Source: Variovorax boronicumulans
GTDB lineage: Bacteria; Pseudomonadota; Gammaproteobacteria; Burkholderiales; Burkholderiaceae_C
NCBI RefSeq assembly: GCF_007677875.1
Contig: NZ_VEDO01000017.1
Coordinates: forward strand, 62,001-126,000
Length of the DNA stretch: 64,000 nucleotides
Reading direction: 5' to 3'
A program made the translations under genes and the position numbers. This document shows positions 16,451 to 24,642 of this stretch, one piece after another (within the stretch, counting starts at the first letter, position 1; the number at the start of each line of letters is the position of its first letter). The notes under the pieces were generated by a model. The model was not told where the DNA came from. It saw nothing but the letters and a program-made list of their open reading frames with translations, and searched no databases.

Positions 16451-18565
16451 ATGTCCCTTGCTCCGTTCACGCGGCGGCTGCCTGCGCTCGCGCTGTGCAC
16501 CGCCCTGCCCGTCCTCGCCCAGGACGCCCAGCTCTCCACCGTGGAGGTGGTCGGCCGCACCGCCTCCGGCGCCTACCACGCCGAGGAAGCCGCCGGTGCC
16601 AAGACCGAACTGCCGCTGCGCGAGCTGCCGCAGTCGGTGCGCATCGTCACGCGCCAGGCCATCGACGACCTGGGCGCAACCAAGGTCGACGACGTACTGG
16701 ACTACGTGGGCGGTGTCTCGCGCCAGAACAACTTCGGCGGGCTCTGGGACAACATCACCATCCGCGGCATGCCCGGCGACCAGAACGCCGGCACGGCCAC
16801 GCTGTTCAACGGCTTCTCTTCGGGCCGCGGCTTCAACGCGCCGCGCGACCTGGCCGGCGTGGAGCGGATCGAGTTCCTGAAGGGCCCGGCCGCGGCGCTG
16901 TACGGCAGCAGCGAGCCGGGCGGCACGCTCAACGTGGTGTCCAAGCGCCCGCTCTGGAAGCCCGCGCACGCGGTCGAGGCCTATGGCGGCAGCCACGGCC
17001 TCAAGCGTGGCGCGTTCGACAGCACCGGCCCCATCGGCGACACGTTCGCCTACCGGCTCAACGTGGCCCTGGAAGAGCGCGACGGCTGGCGCGACCACGT
17101 GGGCTCGCAGCGCCAGGTCATCGCGCCGGCATTCACCTGGAAGCTCACCAGCAACACGGTGCTGGAGTACACGGGCGAGATCCTGCGCCACGAGACACCG
17201 CTGGACCGTGGCGTGGTCGCCGTCGGCAACCGTCTCGGCGCCATCCCACGCACGCGCTTCCTGGGCGAGCCGGCCGATGGCGACGCGCGCGTGGACAACC
17301 GCACGCACCAGGCCATCCTCTCGCACATCTGGGACAGCGGCTGGACCAGCCGGCTCGGGCTGTCGCACCGCACCACAGGCATCCACGGCACGTCGACCGA
17401 GGCCACGGCCCTGCAGGCCAACGGCCTGCTGACGCGCCAGCGCCGCCTGCGCGACTACGACTCGGACGACCTCGCCGTGCAGGCCGAGCTGCAAGGCAAG
17501 CTGGAAGCTGCGGGCCTGCAGCACGAGCTGCTGCTGGGCATCGAGCGCTACCACTTCGACATGGACACGCTGATGCTGCGCGTGAACCCCAGCGGCAGTC
17601 AGCCCTATAGCATCGACATCTACAACCCGGTCTACGGCCAGGGTCAACCGACCCCGCTGCCCAACACTGCCACCTTCGAGCGCCAGCGCAACACCGCCTT
17701 CTACCTGCAGGACGCGGTCACGCTGGTGCCGGCCTGGCGGCTGCTGGCCGGCGTGCGCGTGGACCGCTACGACCAAACCCTGCTGAACCGCCGCACCGGC
17801 GTACAGACCGCACAGGGCCCGAGCTCGACCTCGCCACGGCTTGGCGTCAGCTGGCTGCCCACCGCGCAATGGACGGTGTACGCCAACGCCGGCCGCTCGT
17901 TCCGCCCCAACGGCGGCACCGACGCGGCCGGCACCAGCTTCGAACCCGAGACCGGCCGCGCGCTGGAACTCGGCGCCAAGTGGGAAAGCCAGGACAGGCG
18001 CATCGGCGCCACGGCCGCACTGTTCGAGATCCGCAAGCGCAACGTGCAGACCGCGGACCCGGCCAACCCTGGCTACTCCATCGCCGCTGGCGAGATTCGA
18101 TCGCGCGGCCTGGAGCTGGACCTGGCCGGCCAGATCACCACGCACTGGCGGCTGAACGTCAGCCTGTCGCTCAACGACGTGGAGGTCACGCGCGACAACA
18201 ACCTGGAAGTGGGCGGCCGACTGCTCAACGTGCCGCGCGTCAACGGCAGCCTGCTGGCAGTCTACGAGGACGCCTTCGCCAACGGCCAGCGCTTCGGCAT
18301 CGGCGGCGGCGTCACGCACACGGGCAAGCGCCTGGGCATGGCCCGCACCCAGGCCGAGGCCGCGGCCGGCACGGCCGCCTTCGAGCTGCCGCACTACACC
18401 ACGGCCAAGCTGGTCGGCTACTGGCGCATCACACCGAATCTGCGCCTGACGCTGGACGTGAACAACCTGTTCGACGCCACCTACTACACGAGCTCCTTCA
18501 ACCGCCTGTGGGTCACACCCGGCATGGAGCGATCGATCACAGTCGGCCTACAGGCCAAGTTCTGA
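16451..18565 (+). CDS. TonB-dependent siderophore receptor
   Basis: 704 aa outer-membrane receptor. A short signal peptide ends near ALPVLAQ; a TonB box-like STVEVVGR follows. The plug domain is clear: LPLRELPQSVRIVTRQAIDD (residues about 55-75), ITIRGMPGDQN, and VERIEFLKGPAAALYGSSEP with GGTLNVVSKRP. The rest is a 22-strand barrel ending in the aromatic-terminated VGLQAKF as expected for BAM insertion; NLFDATYYTSSF is the last-strand signature. The receptor takes up a ferric siderophore using TonB energy. Its stop overlaps the ATG of an ABC ATPase (TGATG), so it is in one operon with an ABC-2 transporter. A Fur-box-like site is about 470 bases upstream. Confidence 0.94.
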   Translation: MSLAPFTRRLPALALCTALPVLAQDAQLSTVEVVGRTASGAYHAEEAAGAKTELPLRELPQSVRIVTRQAIDDLGATKVDDVLDYVGGVSRQNNFGGLWDNITIRGMPGDQNAGTATLFNGFSSGRGFNAPRDLAGVERIEFLKGPAAALYGSSEPGGTLNVVSKRPLWKPAHAVEAYGGSHGLKRGAFDSTGPIGDTFAYRLNVALEERDGWRDHVGSQRQVIAPAFTWKLTSNTVLEYTGEILRHETPLDRGVVAVGNRLGAIPRTRFLGEPADGDARVDNRTHQAILSHIWDSGWTSRLGLSHRTTGIHGTSTEATALQANGLLTRQRRLRDYDSDDLAVQAELQGKLEAAGLQHELLLGIERYHFDMDTLMLRVNPSGSQPYSIDIYNPVYGQGQPTPLPNTATFERQRNTAFYLQDAVTLVPAWRLLAGVRVDRYDQTLLNRRTGVQTAQGPSSTSPRLGVSWLPTAQWTVYANAGRSFRPNGGTDAAGTSFEPETGRALELGAKWESQDRRIGATAALFEIRKRNVQTADPANPGYSIAAGEIRSRGLELDLAGQITTHWRLNVSLSLNDVEVTRDNNLEVGGRLLNVPRVNGSLLAVYEDAFANGQRFGIGGGVTHTGKRLGMARTQAEAAAGTAAFELPHYTTAKLVGYWRITPNLRLTLDVNNLFDATYYTSSFNRLWVTPGMERSITVGLQAKF

Positions 18566-19290
18566 TGACCACTCACGCACTCCACGCCCAGGCCGTCGAG
18601 GCCGGCTACGCCGGCCGCAGCATCCTGCGCGGCCTGGACCTCGCCGTCGCGCCCGGCGAAACCTACGCCCTGCTGGGCGCCAACGGCGCCGGCAAGACCA
18701 CCACGCTGAGCCTGTTCCTGGGCTTCGTGCAGCCCACGCGTGGCCAGGTGCGCGTGCTGGGCGCCGACCCCGTGGCCCAGGCCGCCCAGGCGCGCCACCA
18801 GCTCGCCTACATGCCGGAGAACGTGGCGCTGTACGAGCACCTCACGGCGCGTGAGAACCTGGCCTACTTCCTGGATCTGGCGGGCCGGCACCAGGGCGCC
18901 GAGGCCATCGCCGCCGCGCTCGCGCGCGCCGGACTGGACACAGCGGCCCATGGCCGGCGCGTGGCCGGTTTCTCCAAGGGCATGCGGCAGAAGGTGGCCA
19001 TCGCGCTCGCGCTGGCGCGCCAGGTGCCGGTACTGCTGCTGGACGAGCCGACCTCGGGTCTGGACCCGCAGGCCCAGGCCGAATTCAGCCGCCTGCTGGC
19101 CTGGCTGCGCGGCGAGGGCGTGGCCATCCTGATGGTCACGCATGACCTGCTGGGCGCGGCCGAGGTGGCCGACCGCATTGGCTTCCTGGACCAGGGCCGG
19201 CTGCTGGACGAGGTGACCGCCAGCGGCCCCGAACGCTTCGACGTGCGCGCGCTGCACCGGCGCTACGCGACCGCGGGAGCGGCGAAGTGA
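18565..19290 (+). CDS. ABC transporter ATP-binding protein (ABC-2 type)
   Basis: 241 aa, complete nucleotide-binding subunit. Walker A ALLGANGAGKTTTLSLFLG near residue 35, Q-loop region YMPENVALYEHLTARENLAYF, signature FSKGMRQKVAIALALARQ near 137, Walker B VLLLDEPTSGLDP and H-loop ILMVTHD are all intact. The YMPEN/YEHLTARENL pattern is that of ABC-2 exporters, not siderophore importers. The ATG overlaps the receptor stop by one base, and the next permease starts within its stop (GTGA). It forms a transporter with the two DUF3526-type permeases that follow. The substrate is unknown; iron control of the operon is inferred from the upstream Fur-like box. Confidence 0.93.
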   Translation: MTTHALHAQAVEAGYAGRSILRGLDLAVAPGETYALLGANGAGKTTTLSLFLGFVQPTRGQVRVLGADPVAQAAQARHQLAYMPENVALYEHLTARENLAYFLDLAGRHQGAEAIAAALARAGLDTAAHGRRVAGFSKGMRQKVAIALALARQVPVLLLDEPTSGLDPQAQAEFSRLLAWLRGEGVAILMVTHDLLGAAEVADRIGFLDQGRLLDEVTASGPERFDVRALHRRYATAGAAK

Positions 19291-20714
19291 GCCCCGTGCT
19301 GCGCATCGCCACCGAGGAATGGCGCTGGCTGCGGCGCGACCGCGTGGCCGTGCCGGGACTGGCGCTGGTGCTGCTGCTGACGGCCGTGTCCATCTTCCAC
19401 GCGGCTGAGCAGCGCGACGCGCTGGCCGCCGAGCGCGCGCGCCGCCAGAGCCAGGTCGACCAGGCCTTCGAGGGAGCGCCCGACCGCCACCCGCACCGCA
19501 TGGTCCACTACGGCCACTTCGTGTTCCGCCCGCTCAATCCGCTGGCCGCCTTCGACCCCGGTGTCGATGCCCAGACCGGCCACGCGCTGTTCCTCGAAGG
19601 CCACCGGCAGAACAGCGCCAACTTCAGCGAAGCGCGCCAGTCCTCGTTGCTGTTGCGCTTTGGCCAGCTCACGCCGGCCTTCGTGCTGCAGGTGCTGGCA
19701 CCGCTGCTGCTGGTGTTCGCTGGCCAAGCCATGCTGGCGCGCGAGCGCGAGGCCGGCACACTGCGCCAGCTGCTGGCCCACGGCGTGCGGCCGACCCAGC
19801 TCCTGCAGGGCAAGCTGCTCGCGCTGGCCGGACTGGCCGGCCTCTTGCTGCTGCCGGCCTGGGCGGCACTGGCCTGGATGGCGCAGGCCACGCCGGCCTC
19901 CGCGCTGCGGGCCGGCATGCTCGCGGCCGGCTACACGGCGTGGCTGGCATTGTGGGTGCTCGGCATCGCGTGCGTCTCGGCCTGGCTGATGCAGGCACGC
20001 AGCGCGCTCGTGGCCCTGCTGGCGGTCTGGGCCGTGGGCGTGGTGCTGCTGCCGCGCCTGGCTGCCGAATGGGCTGCCGCGGACAGGCCGCTGCCCACGC
20101 GCGTGGAGACCGACATCGCCATCGCGCGCGAACTCGCCGCCCTGGGCGACAGCCACAACGCCAAGGCCCCCTACTTCGCCACCTTCCGCGCGCGCCTGCT
20201 GGCGCAGTACGGCGTGGCCCGCGTGGAAGACCTGCCCCTGAACTACAAGGGCCTGGTGGCCATGGAGGGCGAGCGTCTCACGTCCGAGCTGTTCGTGCGG
20301 CACGCCGCCGCCGGCTTCGCGCTGCAGGAGGCCCAGTTGCAGGCCGTCGCCCGCTTCGCGCCGCTGGCGCCGGTGCTGGCGCTGCGCCGGCTGTCCATGG
20401 CCGCCGCGGGCACCGACATGGCGGCCTACCGCAGCTTCCTCGAGCAGGGCGAGCGCCACCGCTACCAGCTGGTGCAGGCGCTGAACCGGCTGCAGGCCGA
20501 GAAGCTCACGCTGGCGACCGACCGCTCCAGCCGCGACGACCGCATCGCCGCCGAGCACTGGCACGACCTGGCGCAGTTCCAGTTTCGGCCCACACCCGCG
20601 GCGCAGGCCCTGCGCGCGGCGGCGCCCGCGGCCGTGGTGCTGCTGCTGTGGCTGGCCGCCCTCGCAGGCGCGCTGGCCCTGGCCACGCGCCGGATCGCGC
20701 AGGTGGCGCGATGA
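19287..20714 (+). CDS. ABC-2 permease subunit, DUF3526 type (first of two)
   Basis: 475 aa from a GTG that overlaps the ATPase stop (GTGA). One membrane helix at residues 22-38 (VAVPGLALVLLLTAVSIF), a large periplasmic region containing HRMVHYGHFVFRPLNPLAAF, then four to five helices at about 130-260 (LTPAFVLQVLAPLLLVFAG, LAGLAGLLLLPAWAALAWMA, ALWVLGIACVSAWLM, VALLAVWAVGVVLLP), a second long loop, and a last helix near 450 (AAVVLLLWLAALAGALAL). AREREAGTLRQLLAHG is the cytoplasmic coupling helix seen in ABC-2 permeases. The layout matches DUF3526 proteins. It pairs with the next gene, which starts in its stop codon (ATGA). Confidence 0.85.
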   Translation: MSPVLRIATEEWRWLRRDRVAVPGLALVLLLTAVSIFHAAEQRDALAAERARRQSQVDQAFEGAPDRHPHRMVHYGHFVFRPLNPLAAFDPGVDAQTGHALFLEGHRQNSANFSEARQSSLLLRFGQLTPAFVLQVLAPLLLVFAGQAMLAREREAGTLRQLLAHGVRPTQLLQGKLLALAGLAGLLLLPAWAALAWMAQATPASALRAGMLAAGYTAWLALWVLGIACVSAWLMQARSALVALLAVWAVGVVLLPRLAAEWAAADRPLPTRVETDIAIARELAALGDSHNAKAPYFATFRARLLAQYGVARVEDLPLNYKGLVAMEGERLTSELFVRHAAAGFALQEAQLQAVARFAPLAPVLALRRLSMAAAGTDMAAYRSFLEQGERHRYQLVQALNRLQAEKLTLATDRSSRDDRIAAEHWHDLAQFQFRPTPAAQALRAAAPAAVVLLLWLAALAGALALATRRIAQVAR

Positions 20715-22066
20715 GGGCTTGGCTGCACGAATGGCGCCTGCTGGCGCGCACCCCGCTGGCGGCGTTCGCGCTGCTCTTGCTGCTGGCACTGTCCAGCCTG
20801 GCGGTCTGGTCCGGCGCGCGCGAGGTCGCGCGCCAGCAGCTGAGCCTGGAGCGGCTGGCCCCGCTGCAACAGCAGGATCTGGCGACGCAACTGGCCAAGC
20901 CGCTGGCACGCGGCGACGCCGGCTCGGCAGCCTACTACGGCCAGCACCCCACCTGGAGCCCGCCCTCGGACACGGCCTTCCTGGCCACAGGCCTGCGCGA
21001 CAGCGCACCACTGCTGCTGCGCGTGCGGGCGCTGGCACTGCAGTCGCAGCTGCACGAGGGCGAGAGCTTCAACCCCGAGTTGGCGCTGGCCGGCCGCTTC
21101 GACTGGGCGTTCGTGCTGGTCTACCTGGGGCCGCTGGTGCTCATCGCGCTGCTGTACGACCTGGTTTCGGGCGAGCGCCGGGCCGGCCGGCTCGGCACGC
21201 TGCTGGCCCTGCCCGGTGCCGGCGCGCGGCTGTGGCTGCGCCGCGCCGGCCTGCGCGCAGCGCTGGTCGTGCTGTGCCTGCTTCTGCCGGTGGCGGCCGG
21301 TGCGCTGGCGCTGGGCACGCCGCCGGTGGCGCTGGCGAGCGCGGTGGCGGCGACCCTGGCTTATGCGGGGTTCTGGACCGGCCTGGCCCTGCTGGTCGGC
21401 GCGCGCGGCCGCAGCCCGGCCGCCCATGCCACGGCGCTGATGGGTTGCTGGGTGCTGCTGACCCTGGTGCTGCCCACGCTGGCCCAGACCGCGCTCACAC
21501 GCGCCTTGCCCGCGTCCCAGGGCGTGGAGCTGGCGCTGGCCCAGCGCGAACAGGTGCACGGCGCCTGGGACCAGCCGCGCGAAGAGACCATGGCGCGCTT
21601 CTTCGCCAGCCATCCGCAGTGGCAGGACACGGCGCCGCTGCCCGCGGGCTTCCACTGGAAGTGGTACTTCGCGTTCCAGCAGCTCGGCGACGAGGCCGTG
21701 GCGGCCGATGTGCAGGCCTGGCGCACGACCCTGCTGGCGCGCCAGCGCTGGACCGAGCGACTGGGCTGGCTGCTGCCCGGCGTCGGCGTGCAGGCCGCGC
21801 TGCACCGGCAGGCCGCGACCGATCTGCCGGCCCTGCTGGCACAACAGGATGCGGTCACGGCCTTCCACACGCAGCTGCGCGGCTACTTCTACCCGCACCT
21901 GTTCGCCGACAAGCCCTTCGACGCGAACGCCATCGGGGCGCTCCCGCGCTTCGCTGCCGTGCCGCCAGCCACGCAGGGCTGGGGCCCGTCCCTCGCGGCC
22001 CTGGCCGTGCTAGCTGCGCTGGCGCTGGTGGCCGGCGGTCTGGCCACGCGTCGGCTGCAGGCGTAA
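20711..22066 (+). CDS. ABC-2 permease subunit, DUF3526 type (second of two)
   Basis: 451 aa; the ATG overlaps the previous stop by four bases. It repeats the layout of its neighbour: first helix LAAFALLLLLALSSLAVWSG, periplasmic loop ending LALAGRFDWAFVLVYLGPLV, coupling helix SGERRAGRLGTLLALPGAG, a block of helices (LRAALVVLCLLLPVAAGALA; VALASAVAATLAYAGFWTGL; LMGCWVLLTLVLPTLAQ), a second loop with HPQWQDTAPLPAGFHWKWYF, and a final helix LAALAVLAALALVAGGLA. The two permeases look like a duplicated pair forming a heterodimer with the ATPase. It is the last gene of the receptor operon and is followed at once by an intrinsic terminator. Confidence 0.86.
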   Translation: MRAWLHEWRLLARTPLAAFALLLLLALSSLAVWSGAREVARQQLSLERLAPLQQQDLATQLAKPLARGDAGSAAYYGQHPTWSPPSDTAFLATGLRDSAPLLLRVRALALQSQLHEGESFNPELALAGRFDWAFVLVYLGPLVLIALLYDLVSGERRAGRLGTLLALPGAGARLWLRRAGLRAALVVLCLLLPVAAGALALGTPPVALASAVAATLAYAGFWTGLALLVGARGRSPAAHATALMGCWVLLTLVLPTLAQTALTRALPASQGVELALAQREQVHGAWDQPREETMARFFASHPQWQDTAPLPAGFHWKWYFAFQQLGDEAVAADVQAWRTTLLARQRWTERLGWLLPGVGVQAALHRQAATDLPALLAQQDAVTAFHTQLRGYFYPHLFADKPFDANAIGALPRFAAVPPATQGWGPSLAALAVLAALALVAGGLATRRLQA

Positions 22067-22097
22067 AAAAGCCGCCGAGACCGCTCGGCGGCTTCTC
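22064..22097. terminator. Bidirectional intrinsic terminator
   Basis: GCCGCCGAG (22071-22079), loop ACCG, CTCGGCGGC (22084-22092) makes a 9-bp perfect stem, flanked by AAAAAA on the left and TTCTCTC on the right. It ends the TonB/ABC operon on the plus strand and serves the Bug gene on the minus strand (stop at 22117), where the left A-run reads as a T-run. Confidence 0.88.
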
Positions 22098-22116
22098 TCG
22101 GGGGCAGGTACCGGCT

Positions 22117-23094
22117 TCAGTCGGCGTACTGGCCCGCGGCCTTGATGACGGGGCCGAAGCGCGCAACTTCGGCCTGCACGAACTTCTTGTGCTCGGCCGG
22201 TTCGACGCGCTTGTCGTTCGTCACGACGGCGCCCAGGCCCTCTTGTTTCTTGATGAAGTCCGCATCCTTGAGCGCGGCCTTCAGCGCCGTGTTGATCTTG
22301 GTCAGCACCGGCGCCGGCGTTCCCTTGGGCGCGTACAGACCGTGCCAGATCGTGACCTGGAAGTTCTTCATGCCGGCCTCGTCCAGGGTCGGCAGGTCCT
22401 TCAGCGCGGGCGTGGTCAGACGCTTGGCCGTGGTCACGGCATAGGCCTTGACCTTCTTGGCCTCGATCTGCGAGGTGGTGTTGGTGGTCTGGTCGCACAG
22501 CAGGTCGATCTGGCCACCCAGCAGGTCGGCGATAGCCGGTGCCGTACCCTTGTACGGCACGGTGGTCATCTCGGCCTTGAGTTCGCTCTGGAACATCAGC
22601 CCGCACAGATGCGAGGCCGAGCCGATGCCGGCATTGCCCAGGTTCACCTTGCCGGCGTTCTGGCCGATCCAGGTGCGCAGCTCGGCGAAGTTGTTGGCCG
22701 CCAGGCCCGGCTTGCCGATCAGCGTCATGGGCACGTCGTTGACGATGCCCAGGTACTCGAAGTCGGTCTCGTAGTTGTAGGACAGCTTGCGGTACAGCAC
22801 CGGCGTGGTGGCCATGCCCACGTGCGTCAGCAGCAAGGTGTAGCCATCGTTCTTCGCGCGCGCCACCTTGGTCGTGCCGATGGTGCTGCCGGCGCCGCCC
22901 AGGTTCTCGATCACGATGGGGTTGCTGTTCATCTGGCGCTGCATGGCCTCGGCCAGATCGCGCGCCACACGGTCGGTCGGGCCGCCGGCAGCGAAGGGCA
23001 CGACGATGGTGATGGGCTTGCCGCCCGGGAAATCCTGGGCCTGTGCACCCAGCGCGGCAACCGCCAGCGCGGCAGCCGTCAACAGCTTGTTCAT
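22117..23094 (-). CDS. Bug/TctC-family periplasmic solute-binding protein
   Basis: 325 aa with signal peptide NKLLTAAALAVAALGAQAQ. Family loops are present: DFPGGKPITIVVPFAAGGPT, then IVIENLGGAGSTIGTTKVAR, HVGMATTPVLYRKLSYNYE and TVPYKGTAPAIADLLGGQID. These form the two loops that clamp a carboxylate ligand. ATG 23094 follows GGAGTCAAG; no longer form is plausible. It is a single-gene unit: a terminator lies downstream at 22064-22097 and the gene upstream (PaaK-like ligase, 119 bases away) is the end of the liv operon. It may serve the same substrates as that operon or the distant TctBA carrier. The ligand is unknown. Confidence 0.92.
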   Translation of the reverse strand: MNKLLTAAALAVAALGAQAQDFPGGKPITIVVPFAAGGPTDRVARDLAEAMQRQMNSNPIVIENLGGAGSTIGTTKVARAKNDGYTLLLTHVGMATTPVLYRKLSYNYETDFEYLGIVNDVPMTLIGKPGLAANNFAELRTWIGQNAGKVNLGNAGIGSASHLCGLMFQSELKAEMTTVPYKGTAPAIADLLGGQIDLLCDQTTNTTSQIEAKKVKAYAVTTAKRLTTPALKDLPTLDEAGMKNFQVTIWHGLYAPKGTPAPVLTKINTALKAALKDADFIKKQEGLGAVVTNDKRVEPAEHKKFVQAEVARFGPVIKAAGQYAD

Positions 23095-23132
23095 CTTGAC
23101 TCCTCTACAACCGAAGTGAAATAACGGCGCGG

Positions 23133-23163
23133 ATGGTAGCCCCCCAGGATGTGTAGGGAAATT
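23133..23163 (-). promoter_or_regulatory. Candidate promoter of the second Bug gene
   Basis: On the minus strand TTTCCCTA (from 23161 down to 23154) is followed 15 bases later by TACCAT (23138-23133), a possible -10. The first Bug gene (start 13691) has TTTCCCTA then TACCAC at 17 bases. The shared layout suggests a common promoter or activator site; the TTTCCC box is a poor -35. Confidence 0.3.
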
Positions 23164-23213
23164 CAGACAAGCCCCAGGGTCCGCCGCGCCAGGAGCGTGG
23201 GCGGCGCGCGCGC

Positions 23214-24473
23214 CTAGCGGTAGCTGCGCTGGTCGTCGATGAGCCTGCCGTCGTCGGGCAGGCTGCCCACCGCGCACCACTTCACCTCGCCGCGCAGCTT
23301 GGTCAGTTCGCGGATGGCCTCGCCCACGCGCGCGCGCAAACCCTCGTCGGGTGTGGCGCACTCCGCATGCAACGCCATCGCATCGCTGGCCATCTCGCCG
23401 CTGACCACGAGTCGCACGCGGCCGAGCGCGGGAAAGCGCCGCACGAGTTCCTGCACCTGGCTGGGGTGCACGAACATGCCGCGCACCTTGGTCGTCTGGT
23501 CGGCCCGGCCCATCCAGCCCCTGATGCGCGTGTTGGTCCGGCCTGTGGGACACGGGCCCGGCAGCACGGCCGAGAGGTCGCCCGTGCCGAATCGGATCAA
23601 CGGGTAGTCGGCGTCGAAGCTGGTCACCACGACCTCACCGACCTCGCCCTCGGCAACCGGCACGCCGTCCGGTCCGACGATCTCGACGATGACCTGCTCG
23701 TCCAGCACCAGGCCCTCGCGCGCGGGCGTCTCGTAGGCGATCAGGCCGATGTCGGCCGTGGCATAGCACTGGTAGGCGGCGATGCCCTGGGCGCTGAACC
23801 AGTCGCGTAGGGAAGGCGGGCAGGCCTCGCCGCTGACCAGGGCCTTGGAGATGGACAGCGGCCGGCCCGCGGCCTTCTCCAGCGCGATCTTCAGGAAGCT
23901 CGGCGTGCCGCAGTAGCCGTGCGGGCGCAGGTCGGCCATGGCCTGCAGCTGCATCTCGGTGTTGCCCACGCCGCCCGGGAACACGGTGCAACCGAGCGCG
24001 AGCGCGCCCTCTTCCATCATCGCGCCGGCGGGCGTCAGGTGGTAGCTGAAGCTGTTGTGGACCAGCTCACCGCCACGGAAGCCCGCCGCGTACATGGCGC
24101 GCGACATGCGCCAGCTGTCCTCGTCCGCACCCTGGGGTTCGTACAACGGGCCGGGCGACTGGAACACGCGCTTGGCGCGCCGCGCCAGGTGCAGGCCGCT
24201 CCAGCCGCTTGCAGAATAGCCGCCAAAGGGGTCGCCACCGGCCGCGCGCGCGGCCTGCTGGCGCGCCAGCAGCTCGTGCTTGCGCAGCACCGGCAGGCTG
24301 GCCAGCGCGGCGCGGCTGTCGATGCGGGCCGGGTCCACCTGCGCCAGCCGTTCGGCCTGGGCCGGGCTGTGCGCCTTCGCATGAGCGATCAGGCCCGGCA
24401 GGGCTGCCATCAGCGCGGCTTCGCGCTCGGCGGGGTCGCGCGTCTCGCGCGCATCGAGGGTGGCTGCATTCAT
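23214..24473 (-). CDS. PaaK-like (phenylacetate-CoA ligase family) AMP-dependent ligase
   Basis: 419 aa, the length of PaaK-type ANL ligases. Seen in order: LPVLRKHELLARQQAARAAG near residues 60-80, HNSFSYHLTPAGAMMEEGAL (130-150), GYCGTPSFLKIALEKA, LVSGEACPPSLRDWF, CYATADIGLIAYET (A5-like), YPLIRFGTGDLSAVLPGPCP (A7), IRGWMGRADQTTKVRGMFVHP and QVQELVRRFP. The usual phosphate loop SSGTTG is replaced by SPGPLYEPQG, so ATP binding is not standard; such PaaK-like proteins are common companions of Liv-type transporters. It is last in the minus-strand liv operon, 169 bases after livF. It probably activates the acid that the transporter imports; the substrate is unknown. Confidence 0.8.
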   Translation of the reverse strand: MNAATLDARETRDPAEREAALMAALPGLIAHAKAHSPAQAERLAQVDPARIDSRAALASLPVLRKHELLARQQAARAAGGDPFGGYSASGWSGLHLARRAKRVFQSPGPLYEPQGADEDSWRMSRAMYAAGFRGGELVHNSFSYHLTPAGAMMEEGALALGCTVFPGGVGNTEMQLQAMADLRPHGYCGTPSFLKIALEKAAGRPLSISKALVSGEACPPSLRDWFSAQGIAAYQCYATADIGLIAYETPAREGLVLDEQVIVEIVGPDGVPVAEGEVGEVVVTSFDADYPLIRFGTGDLSAVLPGPCPTGRTNTRIRGWMGRADQTTKVRGMFVHPSQVQELVRRFPALGRVRLVVSGEMASDAMALHAECATPDEGLRARVGEAIRELTKLRGEVKWCAVGSLPDDGRLIDDQRSYR

Positions 24474-24642
24474 GCGAACGGTCCGAAACTGAAAAGCAAT
24501 GGGGCTGAGGCTTGCGCGCCGCGGTGCGAATGGCCGCGGAGCAGGCCATGCCAGTGCAGCCGCGGAGCTGGCTCTGCCAGGCCGCCGGGTGCGCCACCCT
24601 CGCGCAGCGGAGGGGGGAGCGGCGCAGCCGCCTGGGGGGTTT
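24474..24642. repeat. GC-rich hairpin-dense intergenic element between livF and the PaaK-like gene
   Basis: A 169-base non-coding stretch inside an operon, packed with dyads: GGGTG-CGC-CACCC (24588-24600), two direct copies of CCGCGGAGC, and GGCGCAGCCGCC near 24621-24632. Its core (24612-24627) matches 16362-16377 at 15 of 16 bases. I recall similar elements scattered between genes of Comamonadaceae. It could weaken or terminate readthrough into the ligase gene. Confidence 0.45.

Noticed and set aside
19287-22066. The two DUF3526 permeases as FecCD-type siderophore importers
   Set aside because: Helix layout with one N-terminal helix and a large extracytoplasmic loop, plus the ABC-2 style ATPase, does not fit the ten-helix FecCD family.
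22775-22786. A fourth CTGTCCTACA-type site
   Set aside because: It lies within the coding sequence of a Bug protein, encoding LSYNY, and is explained by codons.
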